Positions 42,678-51,309 of a stretch of 64,000 bases of DNA are shown here, piece by piece (the first letter of the stretch is position 1; each line of letters opens with the position of its first letter). Both the position numbers and the translations under genes were made by a program. The notes below the pieces were generated by a model that saw only the letters and a list, made by a program, of their open reading frames with translations, did not search any database and was not told the DNA's origin. The stretch comes from Siphonobacter curvatus (GTDB lineage: Bacteria > Bacteroidota > Bacteroidia > Cytophagales > Spirosomataceae): NCBI RefSeq assembly GCF_002943425.1, contig NZ_PTRA01000002.1, positions 124,090 through 188,089 of the forward strand, read 5' to 3'.

Positions 42678-44003
42678 TTAAATCGCCGGTTCCGCCGGTG
42701 TATTCGGGTTCGTCAGGCGTTCCTGATCCGGATAGGGATAGAAGTTTCGCGTGCGTTCGGCCGAGAGCGGTATCGGGTTAACATTCACCGCAGGAGCCGT
42801 ACGGTTGAAACGGCGACTATCTTCCAGCCGTAAACCCTGCATGAAAAGCTCCGTACTGCGTTGTTTATAAATCTCCGTGAGCAGACTGGCCGCATCAGTA
42901 CCGCCAGCGTAGGCGGGTAAAGCGGCATTTACGCCGAAGGGATCACCCGTCGTTTGCGTACGAACGGCGTTGATCTGAGCTACGGCTTCGGTAATCGAAC
43001 CATTACTCCGGACCAGTGCTTCGGCTTTGATCAGACGAATCTCATCGGGCAGATATACCGGAATGGGCTTGGTGATTTCATTGAAAAATCCGGCTACTGA
43101 ACGCAGTACCTCGCCACCCACAGTAACCTCCGGCGTAGCCGTGTAAAAATTAATCCGGGCATCTCCCGTTTCCAGCAGCGACGTCGGTAACCCTAATGTA
43201 GCCCGGGGCTGGTAATTTTTACTAACGACAATTTGCTGGTAAATGGGATTGGGCGATTGCGACGAATACACAAACTGCGACCGCGACGTCAGGTTAACCG
43301 CATTCGCCGAGGCTAGTGCATCAGCGTAGCGACCCAGCATCATCTGGTAGCGAGCCCGGTACGCGTTCAGGCAATCCCGCAACTGAAAATCCGTACCCAG
43401 CACCCGCGTATTGAATTCCGTCGAAGGAGCCGTGGCCGTAATCAGATCAATGCCCTGCGAAAGTAACGTTACGGCTTCGGTCAGGGCTTGTTGGCGGGGT
43501 ACAAACGGGGCCTGTCCGTTCTTGTTGGTTTGCGTAGGGAACTGCTCAAAACCCGTTGCCAGTCCGCCCAGAGCCATCGCCTTGAACAGATACGCGTGAG
43601 CCAGTACACCACTGCGGGTGGCTTCGTCGGTAGCCAGTACGGTGGGGGCATTGGCGATTAATTCGTCAGCCATGCCCATCACCCGGTACATCCGGGCCCA
43701 GAGGTTGAGGACGTTGCCGTTGAAAGAAGGCAGAGCCGTACCCCCGGCTTCGAGTTCGAGTACATTGGTAAAGGTAGTAATGCCTTTCAGCTCACGCGTG
43801 GTCGTCCCCGGTGTAATGATGAGAGCTTCCAGGGCCGAGGTCGAATAGTATTGTTTCATCCCCAGACTCAGGGTCAGCATCCCTTCCCGACTGGATAGTA
43901 CCTGTTCGTCGGTAGGAGCATTGGGGTTGGGAATATCCAGTTTACAACCCGTCAGTAAACCAGCAGCCAGAAAAGAGGCCAGAATGTATGTTTTGAATTG
44001 CAT
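42678..44003 (-). CDS. SusD/RagB-family surface lipoprotein (anmK-linked)
   Basis: 441 residues, lipobox LTGC with Cys20. SusD features: PNPNAPTDEQVLSSREGMLTLSLGMKQYY, ALGGLATGFEQFPTQ, PVYLPDEIRLIKAEALVRSNGSITEAVAQINAVR and YKQRSTELFMQGLRLEDSRRFNR, ending in NTPAEPAI. Shorter than the pectin SusD (555), so the ligand pocket probably differs. It follows its SusC by 20 bases and is the last gene of the minus-strand group DeoR-anmK-SusC-SusD. Confidence 0.9.
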   Translation of the reverse strand: MQFKTYILASFLAAGLLTGCKLDIPNPNAPTDEQVLSSREGMLTLSLGMKQYYSTSALEALIITPGTTTRELKGITTFTNVLELEAGGTALPSFNGNVLNLWARMYRVMGMADELIANAPTVLATDEATRSGVLAHAYLFKAMALGGLATGFEQFPTQTNKNGQAPFVPRQQALTEAVTLLSQGIDLITATAPSTEFNTRVLGTDFQLRDCLNAYRARYQMMLGRYADALASANAVNLTSRSQFVYSSQSPNPIYQQIVVSKNYQPRATLGLPTSLLETGDARINFYTATPEVTVGGEVLRSVAGFFNEITKPIPVYLPDEIRLIKAEALVRSNGSITEAVAQINAVRTQTTGDPFGVNAALPAYAGGTDAASLLTEIYKQRSTELFMQGLRLEDSRRFNRTAPAVNVNPIPLSAERTRNFYPYPDQERLTNPNTPAEPAI

Positions 44004-44023
44004 GATCTTCAGTGGATTAATGC

Positions 44024-47000
44024 TTAGAAATTGACACTTACGCCGAACAGGAAGCTACGCGGAATCGGTACTTCCACGAAATCGAAACCTCGCACGGCAT
44101 TATCCTGACCGGCGGCGTTGGTTTCCGGGTCCCAGCCACTGTAGTTATCAATCGAAAGCAGGTTACGGCCAATGAGCGTAAGCCGCAGGTTCTGCATTTT
44201 CCAAAGCTTCGGTGTCAGAACATACGACGCGGAAATTTCCCGGAGCTTCACGAAAGAGCCATCTTCAATGTAATTTTCAAAGATCGAGAACAGGGCCGCA
44301 CTCGTACCCTTGGGCACATCGCCGCGAAGCTCGGGTTCGTATCCTTTCAGAGAAGCATAGAGGTCACGCTCGCCGACCCTACGGGTGAAGTTGAACACCT
44401 CAAAGCCCAGCATGCCGTCCCATTGCATCCGAAAATTGAATTTTCCAATCTCAAACTCATTCGTAAAGCCAACAATACCCCAGGGGTTGGGATCGCCGAT
44501 GACCTTGCTGAGGATCGTTCCGGTGGGTTGACCGTTGGCATCCCGCTGAACGGTATACTGTCCGTTGGCCAGCTGAGTACCCCGTTCCCGTTGCGGATAG
44601 CGATTGGGGTTCGTAGCCGTAGGGGCGGTTAGCAGTAAGGAACCGTCCGGATTGCGGGCAAAAAAGGTGCTGTAATACGCTCCAAGCGGGTAGCCATTGA
44701 CGGCAGCCACCTGACTAAATCCACCCGCGAAAGGTAGTACGCCGTTGCCTTCCACACCATTGACCGTATTCTTGTTGGACGTATAGGTCAGCGTAGTAAT
44801 CCAGCGGAACCTACTGGTCTGCACGGGTACGGCTTTCACCATGACTTCAAAGCCTTTGTTAGTCATCGAACCCACGTTGATGAGTCGGTTGTTGAAGCCC
44901 GTCGTGGGAGCCAGCGTACGGTTCAGAATCAGATCGGCTACGCTCTTGTTGAAGTACGAAAACTCCACACTCACGCGATCGTTCAACAGGCTGAAATCCG
45001 CACCAATTTCGGTTTCGGTCTGACGCTCAGGTTTTACCGTAAAGTTTCCGAACTGAGCGGGAGAGGTATAGCCCGTCTGGCCACCGTAAATGACGGGGCT
45101 GTAATTGGTAAAGCGGTCGTAGGCTCCAATGGCGGTCAGGTTGCCCGACTGCCCCCAGGCGGCCCGGAGTTTGAATGAATTGACAACGCGGCCCAGGGCT
45201 CCTTCACTCCAGAATTTTTCGTTGGAAAGCACGTACGAACCACTCACTTTTGGGAAAAACTGCCAGCGGTTATCGATGCCGTATACCGACGAAGCATCGA
45301 CTCGGGCCGCTCCCGTAATGAAGTAGCGATCTTTAATGCCAAAACTCTGCTGAGCGAATGCTCCGAGAATGGATCGCTCCGAGCGGAATTCCGTCGCAAT
45401 AATGGTTCCGTTGTTGATCGTCTCGCCAAACGCTCCCAGTTGCTGGGCCGTAGCTCCGAAGGTTAGCGTACGATCGTATTGGATCGTGCCGCCAATACCC
45501 GAAGTCGAGGTCAGCCAGTCGTTCACTTTTGTATTGTAACTGACATTCAGATCGTTGTTGATCTGGAAAACCGTAGCATCAGCCCGGCGGGCGAGTCCCT
45601 GATCGTAGGTCGGCGTGGTGTTTTTCGGTGGAATGTAAGCCGTAGCCGACTGCGTGTAGTTGTCGATACCGACGGTATAATCAATGTTCAGACCTTCGAT
45701 GGGTTTCAGATTGAAATTGAAATCCGAAATGATCCGGCTCGTTCGTTGTCCAAACTTGAAACGGTTGATGGCTTCGAGCGGGTTCGTCCGTCGTACTACG
45801 CTGACGGGAGCGGTGGAGGGATAGACACCCGTGACTGGATCGGGTTCCGGATTGACGGAGTTGTTACTGAAAATGAAGCCCGTTAAAGCCCCATACGCCT
45901 CGCTAATACCGCCGTTGGGAATCTCCTTACTGGAGCTGTACACGTAGTTGCTACCCGCCGAAATCGTGGCTTTGTTGCCGATTTTCTGCTGAATCCGCAG
46001 GCGAATGCCATTACGGTTGAAATCCGTACTTTTAATAATTCCCTGATTATAATAATTAGATCCCGAAACAAAGTATTTGGTATTAGCCGTACCGCCCGAA
46101 AGCGACAGGTAATTTTCGGTACCGAAAGCATTCTGGAAGATTTTATCCTGATAATCGTAACGGGTAACCGGAACCTGCGTCTCGTCCGTCGGCGTGGTGT
46201 TCGCGAAAGCAAACGGATATTCGTTGTAGGCCATTTTCTTACGAAGCTGACTGACCCGAAACTGCGTAGAGAACGTAATGGATGGTTTGCCTTCTTTCCC
46301 TTTTTTGGTGAAAATCTGGACGACCCCGTTGTTGGCCCGCGACCCGTAAATGGCCGCTGCTGCCGCTCCTTTGATGACCTCAATGCGATCAATATCCGCC
46401 GGGTTGATATCCACCAGACGATTTTGGGAGTAACCGCCCAGGTCAATCAACTGTCGGGAATCGTTGTTGACAATGACCCCATCCACGATATACAACGGAT
46501 CCGATGAACCGACAATCGTGCTCGGTCCCCGCATCCGGATGCTGATTCCACCCGCGGGGTTCCCGGAGTTTTGCGTAATCTGAGCACCGGAGAGCTTGCC
46601 CTGTAAGGCGGCATCGAGGGAGGGGGCGGCGGAAAATTGAAGATCTTTCGCTCCTACGGTAGCGATGGAGTTGCCCAGCTCGCGTTTGCTGGTGGCACCC
46701 ATCGTACCCGTCACTACCACTTCATCCAAACCGAGCACGTCTTCCTCAAGCGTAGCATCAAGGGTTACCGCATTCTGACTGGCGTTTACGTCAAAGCTTT
46801 TCTGCTGACTTTTGTACCCTACGCCGGAAAAGATCAGCGTATACCGACCCGGCTTCAAGGAAGGCGTAAACTGGTACGTCCCACTGGCGTTAGTCGTGGT
46901 TCCTGTACTGGCCGAACTTAATTTCACGGTAATAAACGGAAGGCCGGACCCACTGGCATCGCTGACCTTCCCCTGCAGTTGTACCTGAGCCGAAACGGAA

Positions 47001-47068
47001 CCCGCCAGGGCCGTCCAGGCAAAAAGAAGGTAAAACAGGAGCTTCCCTGGAAGTACTGATTTTCGCAT
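44024..47068 (-). CDS. SusC/RagA-family TonB-dependent outer-membrane porin (anmK-linked)
   Basis: 1014 residues. Signal peptide ending about residue 27 (GSVSAQ), CarboxypepD_reg domain (LQGKVSDASGSGLPFITV ... SGVGYKSQQKSF), LDEVVVTGTMG box, plug with PLYIVDGVIVNNDSR and AAAAAIYGSRANNGVVQIFTKKG, then the barrel ending in RSFLFGVSVNF with terminal Phe. It works with the downstream SusD. The 117-base gap to anmK contains a hairpin with T-run, so expression may partly uncouple from anmK. Confidence 0.93.
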   Translation of the reverse strand: MRKSVLPGKLLFYLLFAWTALAGSVSAQVQLQGKVSDASGSGLPFITVKLSSASTGTTTNASGTYQFTPSLKPGRYTLIFSGVGYKSQQKSFDVNASQNAVTLDATLEEDVLGLDEVVVTGTMGATSKRELGNSIATVGAKDLQFSAAPSLDAALQGKLSGAQITQNSGNPAGGISIRMRGPSTIVGSSDPLYIVDGVIVNNDSRQLIDLGGYSQNRLVDINPADIDRIEVIKGAAAAAIYGSRANNGVVQIFTKKGKEGKPSITFSTQFRVSQLRKKMAYNEYPFAFANTTPTDETQVPVTRYDYQDKIFQNAFGTENYLSLSGGTANTKYFVSGSNYYNQGIIKSTDFNRNGIRLRIQQKIGNKATISAGSNYVYSSSKEIPNGGISEAYGALTGFIFSNNSVNPEPDPVTGVYPSTAPVSVVRRTNPLEAINRFKFGQRTSRIISDFNFNLKPIEGLNIDYTVGIDNYTQSATAYIPPKNTTPTYDQGLARRADATVFQINNDLNVSYNTKVNDWLTSTSGIGGTIQYDRTLTFGATAQQLGAFGETINNGTIIATEFRSERSILGAFAQQSFGIKDRYFITGAARVDASSVYGIDNRWQFFPKVSGSYVLSNEKFWSEGALGRVVNSFKLRAAWGQSGNLTAIGAYDRFTNYSPVIYGGQTGYTSPAQFGNFTVKPERQTETEIGADFSLLNDRVSVEFSYFNKSVADLILNRTLAPTTGFNNRLINVGSMTNKGFEVMVKAVPVQTSRFRWITTLTYTSNKNTVNGVEGNGVLPFAGGFSQVAAVNGYPLGAYYSTFFARNPDGSLLLTAPTATNPNRYPQRERGTQLANGQYTVQRDANGQPTGTILSKVIGDPNPWGIVGFTNEFEIGKFNFRMQWDGMLGFEVFNFTRRVGERDLYASLKGYEPELRGDVPKGTSAALFSIFENYIEDGSFVKLREISASYVLTPKLWKMQNLRLTLIGRNLLSIDNYSGWDPETNAAGQDNAVRGFDFVEVPIPRSFLFGVSVNF

Positions 47069-47110
47069 ACGGTTAACTAGTTTGGAGTGTGTACTACTAA
47101 AAAAGGCAGG

Positions 47111-47147
47111 TCGTGGGAAAGCTGTAGCAGCCGCCCGCGTCCCACGA
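47111..47147 (-). terminator. Hairpin between anmK and SusC, possible partial terminator
   Basis: TCGTGGGA/TCCCACGA (47111-47118, 47140-47147) with inner GCTG-tag-CAGC; on the minus strand TTTTTT follows seven bases after the stem. The spacer makes it weaker than a standard terminator. Confidence 0.4.
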
Positions 47148-47185
47148 AAAACGTATTCAGGAAGTCGATTTAGAGGAGAAAACGA

Positions 47186-48391
47186 TTAATTCGGGAATGA
47201 AATCTTACCCATCGATACGCTGGGAACGCCCTGCCGATTGCCAAAGTGGGTCTTGCCACCCACCAGAGCTTCGTTGGCCAGAGTGGCAAATAGTACGGCT
47301 TCTTTCGCATCTCCCGAAATACCCAGTTCATCGGTCCGGCAAAGGGTCATTTCGGGCAAAAGCTCCTGGATATACTGCCAGAGTAAGGGGTTATGCATCC
47401 CGCCTCCGCTGGCGTACAATACCCAGGGTTGGGTAGTATCCCGGCTTTTCAGCGAACGGTGCACGGCTTCGGCAATGGTTTCCGCCGAAAATCGCGTAAG
47501 GGTCGCCAGTACGTCTTCAGGACTGAGGTCGGTACGCTGGATTTGTTGCTGAGCCGCCTCCAGATATGCCAGACTAAAGAGTTCTGGCCCCGTGGTTTTG
47601 GGAAAGGGTTTCTCAAAAAACGGGTTCTGCTTCAACGCGGCCAGTAAGGGTTCGTGTATCGTTCCCCGGCGGGCCAAAGCCGCATCTGCGTCGTAGGCTT
47701 TATTGAATTTCTGACGCGTATAGGCATCAAGCAGCGTATTGCCAGTGCCGGTATCGGTAGCGAATACTTCATCCGCATTCAGATTGGCCGGAAGGAAGGT
47801 AAAGTTGGCAATACCACCCAGATTCAGCAGAATTCGGTTTTCTCCCGCTTCCGAAAAAATCAGATAGTCGCCGTACACGGCCAGCGGAGCCCCTTCACCA
47901 CCCGCTGCACAATGTTTCTGCCGAAAATCGGACAGGGTAATAATGCCCGTAGTAACTGCCACGTGATCCCCATCGCCAATTTGTAGGGTAGCGTTGGGAA
48001 ACTGGTCCAGACCGTGCAGAATTCGGGGGGCGTGAAAGACCGTCTGTCCGTGACTGGCAATCACATCCACTTCCGCCGGAGCAATGCCCCAGCTTTCCAG
48101 ACAGTCGAGCACCAGCCGCCCGTGCAGGTTGCCAATCCAGGGATTCAGTACGCACAGGTGTTGGAAATCAATGGTTCGCTTGGCGAATACGGTTCGAATT
48201 TCCGCTTTAATTTCCTCGGTAAAATCTACCGTCCGAAACTCGCGTACGGTAACCTGCGTTTGTCCGCCTTCCCCCCGAAAAGTACAGAGGGCCACGTCCA
48301 GTCCATCCATCGAAGTACCCGACATCAAGCCAATGATGGTACGTTCAGGTTTCTGAGCAATCGTATATAGTTTCTGTATATGTGCGTTCAT
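47186..48391 (-). CDS. anmK: Anhydro-N-acetylmuramic acid kinase
   Basis: 401 residues, soluble. The ATP-binding opening IIGLMSGTSMDGLDVALC (residues 19-36) is diagnostic; later IASHGQTVFHAP, LNLGGIANFTFLP, ATDTGTGNTLLDAY and VLYASGGGMHNPLL match the family throughout. It opens the 1,6-anhydro ring of anhMurNAc and phosphorylates it to MurNAc-6-phosphate, a step in cell-wall recycling. Encoded 17 bases after a DeoR-type regulator and followed on the same strand by a SusC/SusD pair, suggesting control by a recycling sugar phosphate and linkage to uptake of wall fragments from outside. No murQ or permease is visible in the window. Confidence 0.95.
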   Translation of the reverse strand: MNAHIQKLYTIAQKPERTIIGLMSGTSMDGLDVALCTFRGEGGQTQVTVREFRTVDFTEEIKAEIRTVFAKRTIDFQHLCVLNPWIGNLHGRLVLDCLESWGIAPAEVDVIASHGQTVFHAPRILHGLDQFPNATLQIGDGDHVAVTTGIITLSDFRQKHCAAGGEGAPLAVYGDYLIFSEAGENRILLNLGGIANFTFLPANLNADEVFATDTGTGNTLLDAYTRQKFNKAYDADAALARRGTIHEPLLAALKQNPFFEKPFPKTTGPELFSLAYLEAAQQQIQRTDLSPEDVLATLTRFSAETIAEAVHRSLKSRDTTQPWVLYASGGGMHNPLLWQYIQELLPEMTLCRTDELGISGDAKEAVLFATLANEALVGGKTHFGNRQGVPSVSMGKISFPN

Positions 48392-48408
48392 GGTTCGTTT
48401 GGGGTGAA

Positions 48409-49170
48409 TTAAAGGGTTTTGACGCCGAGAGCGAGATACGGCTGCAGACTGGGATGGCTGGCGTCAAGTTCGGTAATCAGGTAATCAAGCGTGGTGACGG
48501 GGCATACCCGTAGTTTCATTGAGGTATTCAGTTTTTCGGCGATGGCCAGAATAGCAATAGTCTGAGCCGCCTTGAACATCGCCTTTTTGATCTCCACGGT
48601 TTCCCATTCCAGATCGGTAATCCCTTCCGTAGGGTCAATGGCATTCGTACCCATAATGCAAAGGTCGGCCCGAATATCGGCAAGCTTCAAAAACGCATCG
48701 CCACCTATTACGGTTTGACTATACGTTGATACTTTGCCACCAATCAAAATAGTTTCAAGGTTGGGCTTGTTCAGTAACGCAATGCAGGTATGCGGATTGA
48801 CCGTTACGAAGGTCGCCCGTAGCTGATCGGGTATGGCTTCGATGAAGGCCTGTACCGTTGTGCCGCCGCCGATGAGTACAATCATGCCGTCCCTCACAAG
48901 GGATACTGCTTTTCGGGCGATCCGCTCTTTGCTGGAGGAGGCGTATCGCAATGATTTTTCGCTTTGGGGACTGAAGTGATTGCCCGCCGCCATGGCTCCG
49001 CCCTTGATTTTAATGATGAGCCGCTCGTCAGACAGTTCATTTAGGTCACGGCGAATGGTCTCCTCGGATACATGGAGTAGTTGAGACAAGTCACCGAACG
49101 TAACCCGGGAGTGGATGTTGACGTGTTTAAGTATAAGTTCTTTTCGCTCTTTTTTGACCAGCGTAATCAT
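48409..49170 (-). CDS. DeoR-family transcriptional regulator
   Basis: 253 residues. N-terminal winged HTH of DeoR type (RVTFGDLSQLLHVSEETIRRDLNEL, about 23-47) followed by the DeoRC sugar-phosphate sensor: RIARKAVSLVRDGMIVLIGGGTTVQAFIEAIP, VTVNPHTCIALL, LETILIGGKVSTYSQTVIGGDA, LCIMGTNAIDPTEGITDLEWE. These usually respond to a phosphorylated sugar. First gene of the anmK-SusCD group, so MurNAc-6-P or a related amino-sugar phosphate is a likely signal (inference). Confidence 0.92.
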   Translation of the reverse strand: MITLVKKERKELILKHVNIHSRVTFGDLSQLLHVSEETIRRDLNELSDERLIIKIKGGAMAAGNHFSPQSEKSLRYASSSKERIARKAVSLVRDGMIVLIGGGTTVQAFIEAIPDQLRATFVTVNPHTCIALLNKPNLETILIGGKVSTYSQTVIGGDAFLKLADIRADLCIMGTNAIDPTEGITDLEWETVEIKKAMFKAAQTIAILAIAEKLNTSMKLRVCPVTTLDYLITELDASHPSLQPYLALGVKTL

Positions 49171-49545
49171 AGCTATTGCCCAGTAATCTGTCTCTCTCGC
49201 CTAATCATCTTTACAAATATTAAAAATAATTGTCAATGTTTGGCTGGTAATTAAATATTATTTGGAAATAGTGAAAAAAACTAATTAAATGCATTGTGTT
49301 TGTTTTAAATTATGATATTTAATTCTAAAATATTTAATAAATTAAAGGTGATATTTATATAAATAGGGTACTTTAATTTAAGTATTTGATTATTAAATTG
49401 TATAAAATAAATAAATAATATATATTTTTGAGATAGTGAAAAATTTTGGAGTTGGATAGGGTATGCGTTTCGTTTGTGTAATGGATATACTAGTAAAGTA
49501 TCGGTTCTTTTTTAGAAGAACAAGACTGTTTCCGGCACGTAAGTA
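49171..49545. other. Very AT-rich non-coding stretch upstream of the DeoR gene
   Basis: Positions about 49200-49440 are among the most AT-rich in the window and hold no gene. AAATATTTAATA-type palindromes occur around 49317-49340. Probably the DeoR/anmK promoter region; on the minus strand AATATTTG (49221-49214) is one base from the -7 consensus, without a well-placed TTG. Confidence 0.4.
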
Positions 49546-49790
49546 CGGCTGATTTTTAGTCCCTATGCATCCCATGCCGGCACGCCCACCGCTCTTTTCA
49601 TTTTGCTCAGGGCCACCGCATTGCTGAGGGAGCCACCATGGAATGGCAACTGAACGACCTGCGACAGCCGCAACGCGGTAGCCAAAAGCGAGCTGTCGTT
49701 AAGCGTGGGGAGGTCCAGCCTGGAAGGCTTACGGGCTAACAGCCGTATTTACAGGACCAAACCCAGTCTAGGTGAATAACGAAACGCTAA
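49546..49790 (+). repeat. Dispersed intergenic repeat, copy B
   Basis: Begins CGGCTGATTTTTAGTCC like copy A; then ATGCCGGCACGCCCACCGC, TTGCTCAGGGCCACCGCATTGCTGAGG as in copy C, GCCACCATGGAATGG as in A, the stem CGACAGC/GCTGTCG around CCGC-aac-GCGG as in C, and the terminus ACAGGACCAAAC then CAGTCTAGGTGAATAAC shared by all. It is therefore the copy that links A and C. Between the divergent DeoR and enolase-superfamily genes; no coding capacity. Confidence 0.78.
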
Positions 49791-49930
49791 ATGCAGGATA
49801 TATCGCATACATCTACGTCTAGCTAGAACCGTAACTGGCCGTAATCCACACAATTGTTATACGTAAGCGACTAATCATTGGCGTTTTCTTAGTTTCTTTA
49901 CCACCGTTAGAATCCTCTTACGCTAAACCT

Positions 49931-51139
49931 ATGATCAGAAGACAGTTTATTCAACAGGTACTGCAAGGTGCCGCTTCTACGGCTGTGCTCAGTACACCCT
50001 GGGTTGCCGCAGCCGCTGACTGGCCTGCTGCCGCCGATCTCCAGAGCCATACCATTGCGGACATCAGCTATACCGAAGTACAACTCAAATGGCCCCGGTT
50101 TGTGGGTAAAAATGGTCGGCGGGATAACCACGGTTATGGCCCTAAAGTGGGCGTTTGTACACTAACGACGGATCAGGGAGCGAAAGGCTGGGGGATGCAC
50201 GGGGGGCGAAATCAGGAGGCTATTGCCTACCTGAAGGGCAAACGGGTTTCGGAGGTGTTTCAACCCGCTGTCGGGGTTACTGACCCTAAAGTTTTGGCTT
50301 TCGATGTGCCCCTACACGATCTGGCCGGTGTGATCCTGAATAAGCCGGTTTACGAATTATTGGGACAGAAAAAGCCCATCCTGACCAAGTGTTACAGCGG
50401 GATGATTTATTTCGACGAGCTGGAAACGAATGAAGGTCCCGTAAAGACGGCGACCGGGGGACTGGATAAACTGATCGAAAACTGTAGACACGATTATGAA
50501 CTGGGGTATCGGCAACTCAAGCTTAAAATTGGTCGCGGCAATATGTGGATGCCGAAAGAAGAAGGGCTGAAACGTGATATTGAGGTGACCAAATTGGTGG
50601 CCAAAACGTTCCCGGATGTCGAAATTCTGGTGGATGCCAATGACGGCTATACCGCCGATACAGCGATTGCCTACTTGAAAGGCATTGGTGATATTCCCCT
50701 TTTCTGGATGGAAGAACCCTTTGCCGAAACGGTTGCCGACTACCAGAAACTGCGGTCCTGGACCAAAGCTAATAAGCCTAAAATGCTGCTGGCCGAGGGC
50801 GAAGCCAATCCCAATCAGGAATTATTACGCGAGTTGGGAGAGAAAAAACTGATCGACGTCCACCTGACTGACATCATAGGCTACGGATTTACTCCCTGGC
50901 GGAAACTCATGCCCGAACTTAAGAAAATGGGCATTCTAGCCTCACCGCACGCCTTTGGTGAATTACTCAAATCGTACTACTGCACGCATTTGGCGGGTGG
51001 ACTGGGCAATACAACGACTATTGAAGGCGTACCCGCCACGAGTGAAGACATTGATTTTGGTAAGTATAAAATCGAAAAGGGAAAATTCATTCCTTCTCCG
51101 GATCCTGGCTTTGGTATGACTTTGCTTAAAAAGAGCTGA
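49931..51139 (+). CDS. Tat-exported enolase-superfamily (mandelate racemase/muconate lactonising) protein
   Basis: 402 residues. The N-terminus MIRRQFIQQVLQGAASTAVL is a twin-arginine signal (RRQFIQ) with a hydrophobic core ending at WVAAAA, so it is exported folded, unusual for this mostly cytoplasmic superfamily. Catalytic-type residues: KLKIGRG (about 195-201), metal ligands in VDANDGY (~234), EEPF (~261), EGEANPN (~291), and HAFGE (~341). This arrangement fits an acid-sugar dehydratase/racemase-like member. Substrate unknown. Followed by a convergent SDR gene with a shared hairpin. Confidence 0.85.
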   Translation: MIRRQFIQQVLQGAASTAVLSTPWVAAAADWPAAADLQSHTIADISYTEVQLKWPRFVGKNGRRDNHGYGPKVGVCTLTTDQGAKGWGMHGGRNQEAIAYLKGKRVSEVFQPAVGVTDPKVLAFDVPLHDLAGVILNKPVYELLGQKKPILTKCYSGMIYFDELETNEGPVKTATGGLDKLIENCRHDYELGYRQLKLKIGRGNMWMPKEEGLKRDIEVTKLVAKTFPDVEILVDANDGYTADTAIAYLKGIGDIPLFWMEEPFAETVADYQKLRSWTKANKPKMLLAEGEANPNQELLRELGEKKLIDVHLTDIIGYGFTPWRKLMPELKKMGILASPHAFGELLKSYYCTHLAGGLGNTTTIEGVPATSEDIDFGKYKIEKGKFIPSPDPGFGMTLLKKS

Positions 51140-51245
51140 AGGACGGGAGGTTTGAAAGAGTTTAAGGTTTGAAGAGGTTGAAGTAGTTTCAGGTTTAAAT
51201 CTTGCGTTGTAGAAATTGAGGGGAGAGTGAATAAATGAATTGTGA

Positions 51246-51297
51246 ATCGAGTGCTCGGATAGGGTAACCCATGGGCACAGCTACCTGAGCACTCGAT
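51246..51297. terminator. Bidirectional hairpin between convergent genes
   Basis: ATCGAGTGCTC / GAGCACTCGAT (51246-51256, 51287-51297), 11 perfect pairs around a 30-nt loop with an inner GGGT/ACCC. No long T-run. Confidence 0.6.
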
Positions 51298-51309
51298 CTG
51301 GACTAGCGT

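Noticed and set aside
47393-48370. Several plus-strand frames opposite anmK
   Set aside because: Shadows of a diagnostic anmK gene on the minus strand.
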